A DNA stretch of 64,000 nt from Serinicoccus hydrothermalis (GCF_001685415.1 NZ_CP014989.1:248001-312000), one strand, 5' to 3'; counted from the stretch's first letter, positions 17,254 to 27,241 are shown. Notes: generated by a model not told the origin, from the letters alone. Program-made: numbers and translations.

Positions 17254-18175
17254 CACGCACCCCGATCTCGTCGCGGAGCGGGAGGCCCTGCACGAGCAGG
17301 AGCGGACCCACGAGGCCGAACCCTCCGTCGGGGCCCGGCGCGCCGCAGAGGCCCTGGCCGGCGTCGCCAACACCCCCGGGGTCGCCAAGCCGGACCCGAT
17401 CCTCGTCGCGGACGACATGGCCCGGCACTTCGGGGGCGTGCGCGCGGTCGAGGTGGAGCACCTCGAGGTGCAGCGCGGCACGATCACCGCGCTCATCGGC
17501 CCCAACGGTGCCGGCAAGTCGACCTTCTTCAACCTCATCACCGGCTTCGACCGGCCGGACAGCGGCCGCTGGTCCTTCGACGGGGGCGACGTCACCGGGC
17601 GTCCGCCGCACCGGATCGCGAGGAAGGGCATGGTCCGCACCTTCCAGCTGACCAAGGCCCTCACCCGGCTCACCAGCCTGGAGAACCTCATGCTCGGCGC
17701 CACCGGTCAGCGCGGCGAGGGCATGCTCGCCTCGCTGCTGCGCCCGCTCTGGGCGGCCCAGGAGGCCCAGATCCGCGGCCGTGCCGAGGAGCTGCTCGAG
17801 CGCTTCAACCTCGCGCACATGCGGGACGAGTTCGCGGGCACCATGTCCGGCGGTCAGCGCAAGCTGCTGGAGATGGCCCGGGCCCTCATGGTCGAGCCGC
17901 GGATGATCCTGCTCGACGAACCCATGGCCGGGGTCAACCCCGCGCTGACGCAGTCGCTCCTGGGGCACATCGAGGCGCTGCGCGACGAGGGGATGACGAT
18001 CGTGCTGGTCGAGCACGACATGGACGTCATCATGTCGATCAGCGACTGGGTGGTCTGCTTCGCCCAGGGCAAGGTCATCGCCGAGGGACGACCCGACGAC
18101 ATCCGCAAGGACCCCGCGGTGATCGAGGCATACCTGGGCAGCCACCGGGGGCTGCCCACGGAGGAGGACCGATGA
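17243..18175 (+). CDS. livG: Branched-chain amino-acid ABC transporter ATP-binding protein (LivG)
   Basis: A 310-residue ATPase. The nucleotide-binding domain shows Walker A GPNGAGKST, the LivG-type FNLITGFDRPDSG, the signature TMSGGQRKLLEMARAL, Walker B MILLDEPMAGV and the H-loop LVEHDMDVIMSISD. About 50 residues precede the domain (charged, Glu/Ala-rich, MSDDTHPDLVAEREALHEQ), longer than usual. ATG 17243 overlaps the end of livM; an internal start such as GTG near the ATPase core is possible, but the overlap favours the long form. It couples to LivF by ATGA. Confidence 0.94.
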   Translation: MSDDTHPDLVAEREALHEQERTHEAEPSVGARRAAEALAGVANTPGVAKPDPILVADDMARHFGGVRAVEVEHLEVQRGTITALIGPNGAGKSTFFNLITGFDRPDSGRWSFDGGDVTGRPPHRIARKGMVRTFQLTKALTRLTSLENLMLGATGQRGEGMLASLLRPLWAAQEAQIRGRAEELLERFNLAHMRDEFAGTMSGGQRKLLEMARALMVEPRMILLDEPMAGVNPALTQSLLGHIEALRDEGMTIVLVEHDMDVIMSISDWVVCFAQGKVIAEGRPDDIRKDPAVIEAYLGSHRGLPTEEDR

Positions 18176-18960
18176 GTCCAGCAGGCCAGGACGGCGAGGC
18201 GGAGGCCGCGGTGGACGGCGGCGCGTCCACCCAGCCGGTGCTGTGGACCGAGGACCTCGTGGCGGGCTACATCCCCGACGTCGACATCCTGCGCGGCTGC
18301 TCGGTGGAGGTCCGTCCCGGGGAGCTCGTGGGCATCATCGGGCCGAACGGCGCGGGCAAGTCCACGCTCATCAAGGCGATGTTCGGGCTCGTGCCGGTCC
18401 GGTCCGGCCGCGTGATGCTGCAGGGGGAGGACATCACCTCCCGCCCGGCGCACCGGCTGGTCGCCGACGGGCTGGGCTACGTCCCGCAGAACAACAACGT
18501 CTTCCCCTCGCTCACCGTCGAGGAGAACCTCCAGATGGGGCTCTACCTGCGGCCCAAGGAGTATGCCGCGCGCTTCGCCGAGGTGAGCGACCTCTACCCG
18601 CTGCTCGCCGACCGGCGGGCGCAACGGGCCGGCTCGCTCTCCGGGGGTGAGCGCCAGGTGGTGGCGATGGGCCGGGCCCTCATGACCGGGCCGTACGTGC
18701 TCTTCCTCGACGAGCCCTCCGCCGGGCTCTCACCCCTCATGCAGGACTCGGTCTTCGAGGCCGTCTCCCGGATCAACTCCTCCGGGGTGTCGGTGCTCAT
18801 GGTGGAGCAGAACGCCCGTCAGTGCCTGGACATCTCCGACCGGGCCTACGTCCTGGACCAGGGGCAGGACGCGCACACCGGGACCGGTGCGGAGCTCGCG
18901 AACGACCCGAAGGTCATCGAGCTCTACCTCGGCACCCTGGCCCGGATCACGGACGACTGA
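18172..18960 (+). CDS. livF: Branched-chain amino-acid ABC transporter ATP-binding protein (LivF)
   Basis: A 262-residue ATPase overlapping livG by four bases. Walker A is GPNGAGKST, the Q-loop region LGYVPQNNNVFPSLTVEENL is typical of LivF, the signature is SLSGGERQVVAMGRAL, and Walker B is VLFLDEPSAGL with VEQNARQCLDISDRAYVL after it. It is last in livHMGF and is followed by two perfect hairpins that separate it from the convergent binding-protein gene. Confidence 0.95.
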   Translation: MSPAGQDGEAEAAVDGGASTQPVLWTEDLVAGYIPDVDILRGCSVEVRPGELVGIIGPNGAGKSTLIKAMFGLVPVRSGRVMLQGEDITSRPAHRLVADGLGYVPQNNNVFPSLTVEENLQMGLYLRPKEYAARFAEVSDLYPLLADRRAQRAGSLSGGERQVVAMGRALMTGPYVLFLDEPSAGLSPLMQDSVFEAVSRINSSGVSVLMVEQNARQCLDISDRAYVLDQGQDAHTGTGAELANDPKVIELYLGTLARITDD

Positions 18961-18987
18961 GGGCGGGGACCGGCCGGCTCGACGGGG

Positions 18988-19031
18988 ACGACGACGGCCC
19001 GGCACCCGAGGGGGTGCCGGGCCGTCGTCGT
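18988..19031 (+). terminator. 20-bp perfect hairpin downstream of livF
   Basis: Arms 18988-19007 and 19012-19031 are exact reverse complements over 20 bases with a 4-base loop (GAGG). The stem begins ACGACGACGG and is nearly all GC. There is no T tract after it, as usual for terminators in very GC-rich actinobacteria. It lies 28 bases after the livF stop and probably ends the livHMGF transcript; read from the other strand it could also stop livK transcripts. Confidence 0.8.
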
Positions 19032-19042
19032 GGGGTGGGCCG

Positions 19043-19071
19043 GCGGCCGGGCCCCTGGCGGGCCCGGCCGC
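19043..19071 (-). terminator. 12-bp perfect hairpin downstream of livK
   Basis: Arms 19043-19054 (GCGGCCGGGCCC) and 19060-19071 (GGGCCCGGCCGC) match perfectly around a 5-base loop. It begins five bases after the livK stop codon on the minus strand, so it most likely terminates livK. With the adjacent 20-bp hairpin it forms a double barrier between the converging genes. Confidence 0.7.
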
Positions 19072-19076
19072 TCGTC

Positions 19077-20426
19077 TCACTCGCTCGGGTTGGACTCCAC
19101 GGTCTCGACCGACTGCAGCTCCCCGGCGTCGTCGAACTCGTAGACCTCGATCGTGGCCGTGCCCGGCTCACCGGCCTCGGTGAAGTCGAGCGGACCGCTG
19201 GCACCGTTGTAGTCGACGTCCTCGCCGTCCTCGATGAGACCCTTGCACTCCTCGTAGGACGTGCACTCGGTGCCCTCGCTCGTGATGCCGTTGACCTCGG
19301 CCTTGAAGTCGGCCGCGTTCACCGACCCGGCCGCCTCCGCGGCCAGGGCCATGACGACGGCGCAGTCGTAGACCTGCGGGGCGAACTGCGTCTCCTCCAG
19401 GTCCGGCGCGAACTCCTGCAGCCGGCTGAGGAAGTCCGGGTTGTCCGCGGAGGCGGGCGCGGTGCCCTTCATGCCCGCGATGACGCTCGGGTCGGACTCG
19501 TTGACGATGCTGCCCAGGTCCGCCGAGCGCAGGCCGTCGGCGCCGTAGACACCCACGGTGTCCGGGGTCAGGCCGGCCTCGAACATCCCCTGGAGGATCT
19601 GCCCGCCCTCCTCGAAGGCGATGACCACGACCGCGTCGGGCTGGGCCGCCTCGACCGAGGAGACGACCGCGTTGAACTCCCGGGCCAGCGGGTCGTAGCT
19701 CTCGTTGAGGGAGACGGTGGCCCCGGCGTTCTCGAGGGCCGTCGCCGTCGCGTCCGCCAGGCCGGCGCCGTAGTCGTCGGCGCGGGCGACGATGGCCACG
19801 TTGCTGTAGCCGTCGTTGACGATGGTGTTGGCCAGCACCGGACCCTGGAGGGCGTCCGAGGGCGCGGTGCGCACGTAGAGCCCGTCGTCCTGATAGTCGG
19901 TGAAGGTCGGCGCGGTGTTGGAGCCGGAGCACTGCATGACGTTGGCGCCGGTCACCCGGTCGATGATCGCCAGGGACATGCCCGAGGCCGCCGCGCCGAC
20001 GATGGCGCTGGGCTGCTCGGCGAGGATGCGGTCGGCGGCCTGCTGCGCTGCGGCCTCCTGCCCGGCCTCGTCGCCGGCGATCGCGTCCGGGACCTCGTTG
20101 CCGAGGACGCCACCGGCCGCGTTGATGTCCTCGATGGCCAGGCCGAGGGCCTGGATCTGCGGCGGGCCGAGGAAGGCCAGCTGCCCGGTCTCCGGGAGGA
20201 CGTAGCCGAAGGTGAAGGTGTCGGAGGTGTTGCCGTCGCCGCCGGCGACCGGCTCCTCGCTCGCCATGTCGTCCTCGCCGCCGGTGTCCTCCTCGGCGCC
20301 GTCCTGCGAGCTCTCGTCCGCGGCGGAGGTGTCGTCGGTGCCGGCGTCCTCGCCGCCACCGCACGCGGCCAGCAGGGTCACCGCGGACAGGGCGGCCACC
20401 GCCCTCAGATGGGTCGTCCTACGCAT
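19077..20426 (-). CDS. livK: Branched-chain amino-acid ABC transporter substrate-binding lipoprotein (LivK-like)
   Basis: A 449-residue exported protein. The N-terminus MRRTTHLRAVAALSAVTLLAAC is a lipoprotein signal with the lipobox Cys at residue 22. About 50 acidic Ser/Asp/Glu-rich linker residues follow, then the periplasmic-binding-protein type 1 fold: FGYVLPETGQLAFLG, GLAIEDINAAGGVLGN, AIVGAAASGMSLAIIDRVTG and AIVARADDYGAG. It delivers ligand to LivHM. ATG 20426 is chosen over an in-frame start 13 codons earlier because it follows AAGAGGA and gives a proper signal peptide. The gene is convergent with livHMGF rather than in the same operon, so its level can be set separately. Ligand not determinable. 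Confidence 0.92.
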   Translation of the reverse strand: MRRTTHLRAVAALSAVTLLAACGGGEDAGTDDTSAADESSQDGAEEDTGGEDDMASEEPVAGGDGNTSDTFTFGYVLPETGQLAFLGPPQIQALGLAIEDINAAGGVLGNEVPDAIAGDEAGQEAAAQQAADRILAEQPSAIVGAAASGMSLAIIDRVTGANVMQCSGSNTAPTFTDYQDDGLYVRTAPSDALQGPVLANTIVNDGYSNVAIVARADDYGAGLADATATALENAGATVSLNESYDPLAREFNAVVSSVEAAQPDAVVVIAFEEGGQILQGMFEAGLTPDTVGVYGADGLRSADLGSIVNESDPSVIAGMKGTAPASADNPDFLSRLQEFAPDLEETQFAPQVYDCAVVMALAAEAAGSVNAADFKAEVNGITSEGTECTSYEECKGLIEDGEDVDYNGASGPLDFTEAGEPGTATIEVYEFDDAGELQSVETVESNPSE

Positions 20427-20473
20427 GTGTTCCTCTTTCGGTTCGGGGGCGTCGTTGCCCGTCACGGGATGTC

Positions 20474-20479
20474 AGCCTA
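20474..20479 (-). promoter_or_regulatory. Candidate -10 box of livK
   Basis: TAGGCT read on the minus strand (20479-20474), about 48 bases before the livK ATG, giving a leader of roughly 40 bases. There is no -35 match. GTCAC/GTGAC repeats lie just upstream (about 20494-20526), inside the 3' end of the methyltransferase gene, and might be regulator sites. Confidence 0.45.
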
Positions 20480-20495
20480 GGACGCCCATGCCCGG

Positions 20496-21368
20496 TCACG
20501 ATCCCTTCGTCACCAAACTGTGACCTTGCCGTGTGTCGGGATCGTCCGCGGGGCGCACGGTGACGAGCAGGGCCGTCCCGGGCAGGAGGTCGCCACGGGT
20601 CGCGCTCCAACCGCCCCAGGCGTGCCGACCCGGGACCCAGGTGGGCTCGACCAGGTCCACGAGCACCAGCCCGGCGTCGTGCACGGCCCGCACGAGGTCA
20701 CCGAGGGTGCGGTGGTGCTCGGTGTAGGTCGCCACCCCCGCAGCGGTCTCCTCGACGTAGGCGGCCCGGTCGAAGTAGCTGTGGCGTGCGACGAGCCCCT
20801 CCGGGCCCGGCACGTCCGGGAAGACCCACCGGAAGGGGTGGGGGAGGGAGAACACGACGCGTCCTCCGGGCCGCACCACCCGGGCCCACTCGCGCAGGGT
20901 CGAGGTCGCGTCGGGCACGAACGCCAGCACCCCGTGCGCGGTGAAGACGACGTCGAGACAGGCATCCGCGAGCGGCAGCGCCGCGCCGTCGCACTGCAGG
21001 TAGGCCGCCGGAGAGGCGCCGGGTCGGGAGGCGTCCAGCCGCTGCGCGACCGTGAGCATCCCCCCGCTCACGTCGCAGCTCAGCACGCGGGCCCCCTGCC
21101 CGGCGCACCAGCGCGCGCCCTGGGCCGCGCCACCACCGACCTCCAGCACGTCCAGGCCCCGGAGCGGCCCGAGCACGCCCAGCTCCGCCTCCGTGCGGCC
21201 CTCCGGGCCCCACGAGAGGTCGGCGTCACCGAGGTCCCGGCCGTGCTCGGCGTAGTAGGTCTCGGCCTCCTCGTCCCACCAGCCGCGGCCGGCGCGCACC
21301 GACTCCTCGTGCGAGGCCGCGCGTCGCACCACGCGGTCCGGGGTCTCGGGCGGTGGCGGGGCGGGCAT
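20496..21368 (-). CDS. SAM-dependent class I methyltransferase
   Basis: A 290-residue cytosolic protein from ATG 21368. The Rossmann methyltransferase motif I is LDVLEVGGGAAQGARWCAGQG (residues about 90-110), motif II lies near VLSCDVSGGML, then LQCDGAALPLADACLDVVFTAHGVL and the post-motif ARVVRPGGRVVFSLPHPFRW. This is the Methyltransf_11 pattern. The N-terminal ESVRAGRGWWDEEAETYYAEHG stretch is seen in actinobacterial members next to rpsA. Substrate unknown. It is divergent from rpsA with 160 bases between, and livK follows downstream after 69 bases. Confidence 0.85.
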   Translation of the reverse strand: MPAPPPPETPDRVVRRAASHEESVRAGRGWWDEEAETYYAEHGRDLGDADLSWGPEGRTEAELGVLGPLRGLDVLEVGGGAAQGARWCAGQGARVLSCDVSGGMLTVAQRLDASRPGASPAAYLQCDGAALPLADACLDVVFTAHGVLAFVPDATSTLREWARVVRPGGRVVFSLPHPFRWVFPDVPGPEGLVARHSYFDRAAYVEETAAGVATYTEHHRTLGDLVRAVHDAGLVLVDLVEPTWVPGRHAWGGWSATRGDLLPGTALLVTVRPADDPDTRQGHSLVTKGS

Positions 21369-21388
21369 GGGCCCAGTGTGCACGGCTT

Positions 21389-21417
21389 TTGACCTGCTCG
21401 TCCGGCGCCGATAGGCT
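21389..21417 (+). promoter_or_regulatory. rpsA promoter (-35 TTGACC, 17-base spacer, -10 TAGGCT)
   Basis: TTGACC at 21389-21394 and TAGGCT at 21412-21417 are separated by exactly 17 bases, the best sigma-70-type promoter in the window. Transcription would start near 21424, leaving a 5' leader of about 105 bases before the rpsA ATG. Such a leader is unusual here, where most genes are leaderless or have short leaders, and would suit autoregulation of the S1 mRNA. Confidence 0.8.
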
Positions 21418-21528
21418 GAGGGGGCTTGTCTGGTCTTTTCGTCGTGCCCGGATGCAGGGCTCGACCGGCGTCGGACAGCACCCACACATCCATCCATACG
21501 TCCAGTCCACAATCGGAGTCCCTACTAC

Positions 21529-22989
21529 ATGACTGCCACCACGGCCGAGAAGGCCACCTCCCAGATCGCCGTCAACGACATCGGCACTGAGGAGGAACTG
21601 CTCGCGGCCATCGACGCCACGATCAAGAACTTCAACGACGGCGACATCGTCGAGGGAGTGATCGTCAAGGTCGACCGCGACGAGGTCCTGCTCGACATCG
21701 GCTACAAGACCGAGGGGGTCATCCCCTCCCGCGAGCTGGCCATCAAGCACGACGTCGACCCCTCCGAGGTCGTCACCGTCGGCGACGAGGTCGAGGCCCT
21801 GGTCCTCCAGAAGGAGGACAAGGAGGGTCGCCTGATCCTGTCCAAGAAGCGTGCCCAGTACGAGCGCGCCTGGGGCTCGATCGAGCAGATCAAGGAGGAG
21901 GACGGCGTCGTCACCGGCACCGTCATCGAGGTCGTCAAGGGCGGCCTCATCCTCGACATCGGTCTGCGCGGCTTCCTCCCTGCCTCCCTGGTCGAGATGC
22001 GTCGCGTACGCGACCTCCAGCCCTACGTCGGCAAGGAGATCGAGGCCAAGATCATCGAGCTGGACAAGAACCGCAACAACGTGGTCCTGTCCCGTCGCGC
22101 CTGGCTGGAGCAGACCCAGTCCGAGGTGCGCACGACCTTCCTCAAGGAGCTCGCCAAGGGCCAGGTGCGCTCCGGCGTGGTCAGCAGCATCGTCAACTTC
22201 GGTGCCTTCGTCGACCTCGGCGGCGGCGTCGACGGCCTGGTGCACGTCTCCGAGCTGTCCTGGAAGCACATCGACCACCCGGGCGAGGTCGTCGAGGTCG
22301 GCGACGAGGTCACCGTCGAGGTGCTCGACGTCGACATGGACCGCGAGCGCGTCTCCCTCTCGCTCAAGGCGACCCTCGAGGACCCGTGGCAGACCTTCGC
22401 CCGCACGCACGCGATCGGTCAGGTCGTGCCCGGCAAGGTGACCAAGCTGGTCCCCTTCGGTGCCTTCGTCCGGGTCGAGGACGGCATCGAGGGTCTGGTG
22501 CACATCTCCGAGCTGGCGGAGCGCCACGTGGAGCTGCCCGAGCAGATCGTCACCGTCGGTGCCGAGGTCTTCGTCAAGGTCATCGACATCGACCTGGAGC
22601 GCCGGCGGATCTCGCTGTCGCTCAAGCAGGCCAACGACGCCGTCGCGGCGGAGTTCGACCCGACCCTCTACGGCATGGCCGCCGAGTACGACGAGCAGGG
22701 CAACTACAAGTACCCCGAGGGCTTCGACCCGGAGACCAACGAGTGGCTCGAGGGCCACGAGGAGCAGCGGGAGAAGTGGGAGAAGGAGTACGCCGACGCG
22801 CACGAGCGCTGGGAGGCGCACAAGGCGCAGGTCGAGGCGGCCAACGAGGCCGACAGCGCCGCCGGCGTCGAGGTCACCCCGGCCTCCACGTCCTACTCCT
22901 CGGACGACAGCTCCGGCGACGAGGACGGCGGCACGCTGGCCTCCGACGAGGCGCTGGCCGCTCTCCGGGAGAAGCTCACCGGCAACTGA
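21529..22989 (+). CDS. rpsA: 30S ribosomal protein S1
   Basis: A 486-residue mRNA-binding protein with four S1 (OB-fold) repeats, at about residues 35-105, 122-187, 208-277 and 293-363. The last two carry GVVSSIVNFGAFVDLGGGVD and GKVTKLVPFGAFVRVEDGIE, followed by HVSELSW and HISELAE. The C-terminal tail (about 370-486) is charged and Glu-rich (EWLEGHEEQREKWEKEY), as in other actinobacterial S1 proteins. ATG 21529 has GGAG ten bases upstream (21515-21518). The leader also contains a 26-codon open frame whose TGA overlaps this ATG. A 15-bp hairpin follows the stop. Confidence 0.97.
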   Translation: MTATTAEKATSQIAVNDIGTEEELLAAIDATIKNFNDGDIVEGVIVKVDRDEVLLDIGYKTEGVIPSRELAIKHDVDPSEVVTVGDEVEALVLQKEDKEGRLILSKKRAQYERAWGSIEQIKEEDGVVTGTVIEVVKGGLILDIGLRGFLPASLVEMRRVRDLQPYVGKEIEAKIIELDKNRNNVVLSRRAWLEQTQSEVRTTFLKELAKGQVRSGVVSSIVNFGAFVDLGGGVDGLVHVSELSWKHIDHPGEVVEVGDEVTVEVLDVDMDRERVSLSLKATLEDPWQTFARTHAIGQVVPGKVTKLVPFGAFVRVEDGIEGLVHISELAERHVELPEQIVTVGAEVFVKVIDIDLERRRISLSLKQANDAVAAEFDPTLYGMAAEYDEQGNYKYPEGFDPETNEWLEGHEEQREKWEKEYADAHERWEAHKAQVEAANEADSAAGVEVTPASTSYSSDDSSGDEDGGTLASDEALAALREKLTGN

Positions 22990-23013
22990 TCACCCTCACC
23001 GGGTAGGTCCATC

Positions 23014-23047
23014 ACGGTCCGCCCTGCCCCGTGGCAGGGCGGACCGT
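23014..23047 (+). terminator. rpsA terminator hairpin
   Basis: Arms 23014-23028 and 23033-23047 are perfect 15-base reverse complements (starting ACGGTCCGCC) with a 4-base loop. The hairpin lies 25 bases after the rpsA stop. Only scattered T residues follow. Confidence 0.8.
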
Positions 23048-23084
23048 GCTGTCTGCGGGCCGGGCCGCGGCGCGTGATGCGTGT

Positions 23085-23090
23085 TAATGT
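23085..23090 (+). promoter_or_regulatory. Candidate -10 box of the BCCT transporter gene
   Basis: TAATGT matches TAnnnT and is followed by a leader of about 65 bases that is clearly richer in A and T than the rest of the window. The leader contains the inverted repeat TTCTT-TTC-AAGAA (23122-23134). No -35 is obvious. Confidence 0.45.
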
Positions 23091-23160
23091 CAGGCGTCGA
23101 ATGTGCTCGGCAACCGCCGAAATTCTTTTCAAGAACTCAACGACAACGGAATCGGAGATC

Positions 23161-24948
23161 ATGAGCGAATCCGTCAAGAACACCGAACAGGCCAAGGAGC
23201 CCGTCCATCACGAAACCTCCGTGGAGCAGCAGCTGCTGGACCACGGCGTCAAGCTCGGGCCGGGCGGGATCGCCCCCCGGGTCTTCTGGCCGGCGCTCGT
23301 CGTCGTCGCTGCGGTGGCACTCTTCTCGGCCATCTTCACCGAGACCGCAGGCTCCTTGTGGAATGCCATCCAGAGCGGGATCGTCACCAACTTCGGCTGG
23401 TTCTACACGATCGTCATCGCCGGATTCGTCGTCTTCGCGCTCTTCCTGGCATTCAGCCGTTTCGGCGACATCACCCTGGGTCGCGACGGTGAGGAGGCGG
23501 AGTTCGGCCTCGGCTCGTGGTTCGCGATGCTCTTCGCGGCCGGTATGGGTATCGGCCTCGTCTTCTACGGCGTCGCCGAGCCGCTGACCTTCTTCACCTC
23601 GCCGCCGCCCGGCCTGTCGCCCGACGCGACGACGGCCGGGACGGCCGAGCGGGCCATGGCCCAGACCTTCATGCACTGGGGCTTCCACCCCTGGTCGGTC
23701 TACGTCATCATCGGGCTGGCGCTCGCCTACGCGATCCACCGCAAGGGCCGGCCGGTGTCGATCCGCTGGGCCCTCGAGCCGCTGTTCGGGGACCGGGTCA
23801 AGGGCACCCTCGGCGACGTCGTGGACGTCCTCGCCATCGTCGGCACCGTCTTCGGTGTCGCCACCTCGCTGGGCCTGGGAGTCACCCAGGTGGCCACCGG
23901 CCTGAGCGAGCTGGGGGTCGTCGACGAGGCCACCAACACGCTGCTCGTCATCCTCATCGTCTGCATCACGGCCATCGCCGTGGTGTCGGTGGTCAGCGGT
24001 GTGGGCAAGGGCATCCGCTACCTGTCGAACGCCAACCTCATCCTCGCCGGGGTCTTCCTCCTGGCCGTGCTGCTGCTCGGCCCGACGCTGTTCCTGGCGC
24101 GTGACTTCGTGCAGTCCCTGGGCGCCTACGCCGCCAACATCGTCCCGATGACCTTCGAGGGCTTCGCCTACAGCGGCGAGGAGGGCATCAGCTGGGCCAG
24201 CGGCTGGACGATCTTCTACTGGGGCTGGTGGATCTCCTGGGCACCCTTCGTGGGCGTCTTCATCGCCCGGATCTCCCGCGGCCGCACGGTGCGCGAGTTC
24301 GTCGCCGGCGCCCTGCTGGTGCCGACGCTGGTCAGCTTCGTCTGGTTCACCGTCATGGGCGGAACGGCCATCATGCGGCAGATCGAGCAGGGCGACCTCG
24401 TGGGACCGGACGGTGTCACTGCGGAGATCGCGCTGTTCGACACCCTCAACACGCTGCCGCTCGGCTCGATCCTCTCCGGGATCGCGATCGTCCTGGTCGT
24501 CATCTTCTTCGTGACGTCCTCGGACTCCGGCTCGCTCGTGGTGGACATGCTCGCCTCCGGCGGGCACCCGGACCCGCCCACCTGGAGCCGGGTGCTCTGG
24601 GCCTCGCTCGAGGGGCTGGTCGCGATCGGTCTGCTCCTGGCCGGTGGATCCGCGGGGTTGAGCGCCCTGCAGGCAGGATCGGTGGCGACCGGGTTCCCGT
24701 TCGCGATCGTCATGGTGCTCATCGCCATCTCCCTCTACAAGGCGCTGTCGAGCGAGCACCGGATCATCATGCAGAGCGAGATGCGGACGCGCCGGCGCGA
24801 GCTGACCGGGGAGCTGGAGGAGAACTTCGACGACGTCTTCGGCCCCAAGGTCGACGACCGGATCGACTACGCGCTCTCCAGCACCCACGGTGCGAACTGG
24901 CGCCTCGGTCGCCGCAAGAAGGCGCAGGAGGAGTCTCAGAGCCGGTGA
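23161..24948 (+). CDS. BCCT family (betaine/carnitine/choline) transporter
   Basis: A 595-residue secondary transporter with about twelve transmembrane segments. The family core shows FAAGMGIGLVFYGVAEPL and, in the middle, the BCCT signature GWTIFYWGWWISWAPFVGVF, then ISRGRTVREF and FVTSSDSGSLVVDML. It should import a quaternary ammonium compatible solute such as glycine betaine, usually with Na+, and so serve osmoprotection. The N-terminal tail (about 50 residues) and C-terminal tail (about 60, Arg/Glu-rich) are long and charged, as in osmosensing BetP-type carriers. ATG 23161 has GGAG ahead (23153-23156). The substrate among betaine, choline, carnitine and ectoine is undecided. Confidence 0.93.
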   Translation: MSESVKNTEQAKEPVHHETSVEQQLLDHGVKLGPGGIAPRVFWPALVVVAAVALFSAIFTETAGSLWNAIQSGIVTNFGWFYTIVIAGFVVFALFLAFSRFGDITLGRDGEEAEFGLGSWFAMLFAAGMGIGLVFYGVAEPLTFFTSPPPGLSPDATTAGTAERAMAQTFMHWGFHPWSVYVIIGLALAYAIHRKGRPVSIRWALEPLFGDRVKGTLGDVVDVLAIVGTVFGVATSLGLGVTQVATGLSELGVVDEATNTLLVILIVCITAIAVVSVVSGVGKGIRYLSNANLILAGVFLLAVLLLGPTLFLARDFVQSLGAYAANIVPMTFEGFAYSGEEGISWASGWTIFYWGWWISWAPFVGVFIARISRGRTVREFVAGALLVPTLVSFVWFTVMGGTAIMRQIEQGDLVGPDGVTAEIALFDTLNTLPLGSILSGIAIVLVVIFFVTSSDSGSLVVDMLASGGHPDPPTWSRVLWASLEGLVAIGLLLAGGSAGLSALQAGSVATGFPFAIVMVLIAISLYKALSSEHRIIMQSEMRTRRRELTGELEENFDDVFGPKVDDRIDYALSSTHGANWRLGRRKKAQEESQSR

Positions 24949-24994
24949 CGCGGCTCCAGCCGCTCGTGCCGCTGCGCGGCACGTGACCGCACGA

Positions 24995-25023
24995 GGGTGG
25001 TCCGGCCCCTGGCCGGGCCACCC
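24995..25023 (+). terminator. Terminator hairpin after the BCCT gene
   Basis: Arms 24995-25007 and 25011-25023 pair over 13 positions, with one G-T wobble, around a 3-base loop. The hairpin is 46 bases after the stop and is followed by TTG only. It separates the transporter from the leaderless uvrB promoter. Confidence 0.7.
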
Positions 25024-25040
25024 TTGTCGGTGCCGGGGGC

Positions 25041-25046
25041 TACCGT
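25041..25046 (+). promoter_or_regulatory. Leaderless promoter -10 box of uvrB
   Basis: TACCGT ends six bases before the uvrB ATG at 25053. No ribosome binding site lies between, so a leaderless transcript is expected. I see no LexA-type (SOS) operator near it. Confidence 0.55.
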
Positions 25047-25052
25047 GGAACC

Positions 25053-27161
<2,109 letters not shown>

Positions 27162-27232
27162 CGTGAGACGATGAGGTCGTTCGTCGGAGGACCGCTGTGG
27201 GGGACCTCCGGTCCGGCACGGCTGCCCTGATC

Positions 27233-27241
27233 GGAAGGGAG
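27233..27241 (+). promoter_or_regulatory. Ribosome binding site deciding the terC start
   Basis: GGAAGGGAG sits nine bases before ATG 27251. A competing GTG at 27197 has GGAGG (27186-27190) six bases ahead and would add 18 residues that do not resemble TerC N-termini, so the ATG is preferred. Confidence 0.5.

Noticed and set aside
18822-20480. A 552-codon plus-strand open frame across livF, the hairpins and livK
   Set aside because: It reads through both terminator hairpins and is antisense to a lipoprotein gene with a clear signal peptide.
24949-25052. A LexA-type SOS box ahead of uvrB
   Set aside because: No CGAAC-N4-GTTCG-like dyad lies in the gap; the -10 box and the BCCT terminator account for the sequence.
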